The notes beneath the pieces were generated by a model, which did no database searches, was not told the origin of the DNA, and was given only the letters and a program-made list of their open reading frames with translations. Both the position numbers and the translations under genes were made by a program. Below are positions 62,947 through 64,000 of a stretch of 64,000 nucleotides of DNA, in pieces. Numbering within the stretch: the first letter of the stretch is position 1; every line of letters starts with the position of its first letter. This DNA comes from Desulfobulbus sp. (GTDB taxonomy: Bacteria; Desulfobacterota; Desulfobulbia; Desulfobulbales; Desulfobulbaceae): contig JAQUEZ010000003.1 of NCBI GenBank assembly GCA_028684915.1, positions 1 to 64,000 of the forward strand, given 5' to 3'.

Positions 62947-64000
62947 TCAGTTGTTATAATATCGTCGGTATTTGTTGTAATAGTAGCCGTAGCCGCCGTA
63001 TCCGTAGTATCGCTGCTGTTGCATGTTGACGATGGAGAGCACCAGGCCGCTGGGAGTGACGCCGATCATGTCGAGTTGCCGCAGCGCTGTTTTAACGGTT
63101 TCCCTTGGAGTCTCCGCCCACTGGACGACATAAATGACGGCATCAATCATCCGGGCCATGTTCCAAGAATCCGAAATGCCCATGATCGGTGGCGTGTCAA
63201 AGATGATCAGGTCGAACTCTTCTTCCAGTTGCTGCAACAGCGTTTTCATTTTCTGGGAGCGGAGGAGTTCTGCCGCCAGCGGTGTTTTTCCGTGGGCAAA
63301 CATGATGTAAAGCTTGCTTTCCGGGTCTTGAACTATGGCGTCGGTAGGTGGCATATCGTGCTGCAGCACATCTTCAATTTTTATTTCTGATTGGAGGTTT
63401 TTAAACATTTTGTGCAGTGACGGACGACGAAGGTCGGCATCAATCAGGAGAACCTTCGCGCCCGAGGCTGCTGCAAGCCGGCCAAGCGCACCGCAAAAAG
63501 TTGATTTGCCTTCACTCGGAAGTGAAGAGGTGACCATGATGGTTTTGGGTGGGCGATCCACATTGACAAGATGAATGGCATTGCGGATGGCACGTAGAGA
63601 TTCGGAAAAGGAAGAAAACGGTTTTTGAATGGCGTAATCGACAGGTATGCCGTCTTCTTTACTTAATTGGGGGATGACGCCCAGCACCGGGTAGCCTGTG
63701 GTTCGCTCCACCTGGGCACTGGTACGAAAACCACGATCAAGTGTTTCCAGAAGATACACGCAGCCGACACCCAACATGAGACCACCGACTACGCCGAGGA
63801 GTAAGATCGGTTTCTTTTTAGGCTTACTGGGTGTTTTGGCCACGACTGCCGGCGATATGATTCGGGCGTCGGGACGTTGCAGGTCTTCCTGCATCTTGGT
63901 TTCCTGAAAACGGGCCAGAAATGTCTGGTACAGGGTACGGCTCGAATCGGCTTGGCGTTCCAGCTCGCGCAGCTGCACTTCAGTGTTCATGGTTTCCCCA
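62947..64000 (-). CDS. Polysaccharide tyrosine autokinase (Wzc/EpsG type), partial
   Basis: The gene enters from the right edge, so its N-terminus is missing. What is visible is a coiled-coil end of the Wzz domain (MNTEVQLRELERQADSSRTL), a membrane helix (ILLLGVVGGLMLGVGCVYLL), and the BY-kinase with Walker A SSLPSEGKSTFCGAL, Walker A' KVLLIDADLRRP and Walker B FDLIIFDTPP. The C-terminus carries a Tyr cluster with about ten tyrosines in the last 20 residues, the site of cyclic autophosphorylation. It controls chain length and export of the polymer made by this locus. Confidence 0.92.
   Translation of the reverse strand, partial: GETMNTEVQLRELERQADSSRTLYQTFLARFQETKMQEDLQRPDARIISPAVVAKTPSKPKKKPILLLGVVGGLMLGVGCVYLLETLDRGFRTSAQVERTTGYPVLGVIPQLSKEDGIPVDYAIQKPFSSFSESLRAIRNAIHLVNVDRPPKTIMVTSSLPSEGKSTFCGALGRLAAASGAKVLLIDADLRRPSLHKMFKNLQSEIKIEDVLQHDMPPTDAIVQDPESKLYIMFAHGKTPLAAELLRSQKMKTLLQQLEEEFDLIIFDTPPIMGISDSWNMARMIDAVIYVVQWAETPRETVKTALRQLDMIGVTPSGLVLSIVNMQQQRYYGYGGYGYYYNKYRRYYNN

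Overview
The window looks like a chromosomal stretch of a Gram-negative bacterium, most likely a deltaproteobacterium (Desulfobacterota, Desulfobulbales-like). That is inferred from the mixture of gene families, since no rRNA or other phylogenetic marker is present. It falls into a mobile-element half (about 1-20 kb) and a cell-surface glycan half (about 25-64 kb).

1-3.4 kb: remnant of a transposable (Mu-like) prophage. A LexA/CI-type repressor on the plus strand faces a minus-strand early operon, with five copies of a 12-bp operator between them. The early operon carries a visible deletion: the start of a small HTH gene is joined to the C-terminal part of a MuB-like ATPase, and no transposase gene is left. 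A lysozyme C-terminus lies just outside. At 3.47-3.52 kb is the 3' half of a tRNA-Arg(CCU) gene, the usual scar at one end of an integrated element.

3.5-14.1 kb: integrative plasmid/ICE-like block. It holds two small HTH regulators with shared TGAGCA-N2-TGCTCA palindromes, an excisionase-like protein, a broken TrfA-like replication initiator, a VirB1-like lytic transglycosylase, an AbiE-type toxin-antitoxin pair, an HsdR subunit without HsdM or HsdS, and a recombination operon (Rad52-family annealing protein, Fe-S Cas4/RecB-type nuclease, SSB, one small unknown).

14.1-20 kb: an AT-rich islet with a frameshifted secreted protein, then an IS graveyard (ISL3 and IS3 scraps, an IS5/IS1182-like, an IS1595 and an IS1380 transposase).

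20-25.5 kb: a PhnD-like periplasmic binding protein translationally coupled to a PAS histidine kinase, then about 2.4 kb with almost no genes.

25.5-32.9 kb (plus strand): a WecA-like glycan-initiating enzyme preceded by a perfect inverted repeat, a receiver-like protein lacking the phospho-acceptor Asp, and a large secreted subtilase gene. The subtilase is inactivated twice: by a G-run frameshift at the catalytic Ser and by an IS21 element with a clean 6-bp target duplication. The IS21 istA gene is itself frameshifted.

33-64 kb (minus strand): a long polysaccharide locus. In transcription order it has a Wzc/EpsG-like tyrosine kinase (runs off the window), a PPP-type phosphatase, a TPR-like membrane protein, a WecB homologue that has lost its signature residues, Gmd and Fcl (GDP-L-fucose), a scrap of UDP-glucose dehydrogenase, a UDP-xylose synthase, RfbF-RfbG-RfbH plus a YerE-like thiamine enzyme and a reductase (predicted CDP-yersiniose-type branched sugar), a GT2, an IS5-family element, an acyltransferase scrap, a Wzx flippase, a Wzy polymerase, several GT4 enzymes, a FkbM methyltransferase, a TupA-like ATP-grasp protein, a WcaF-like acetyltransferase, a VanZ-like protein, another GT2, a YdcF-like protein and a transglutaminase-like protease. 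Genes overlap by a few bases at many joints, so much of the locus is probably co-transcribed. The part from about 39.6 to 48.3 kb is visibly AT-richer, which suggests acquisition by transfer.
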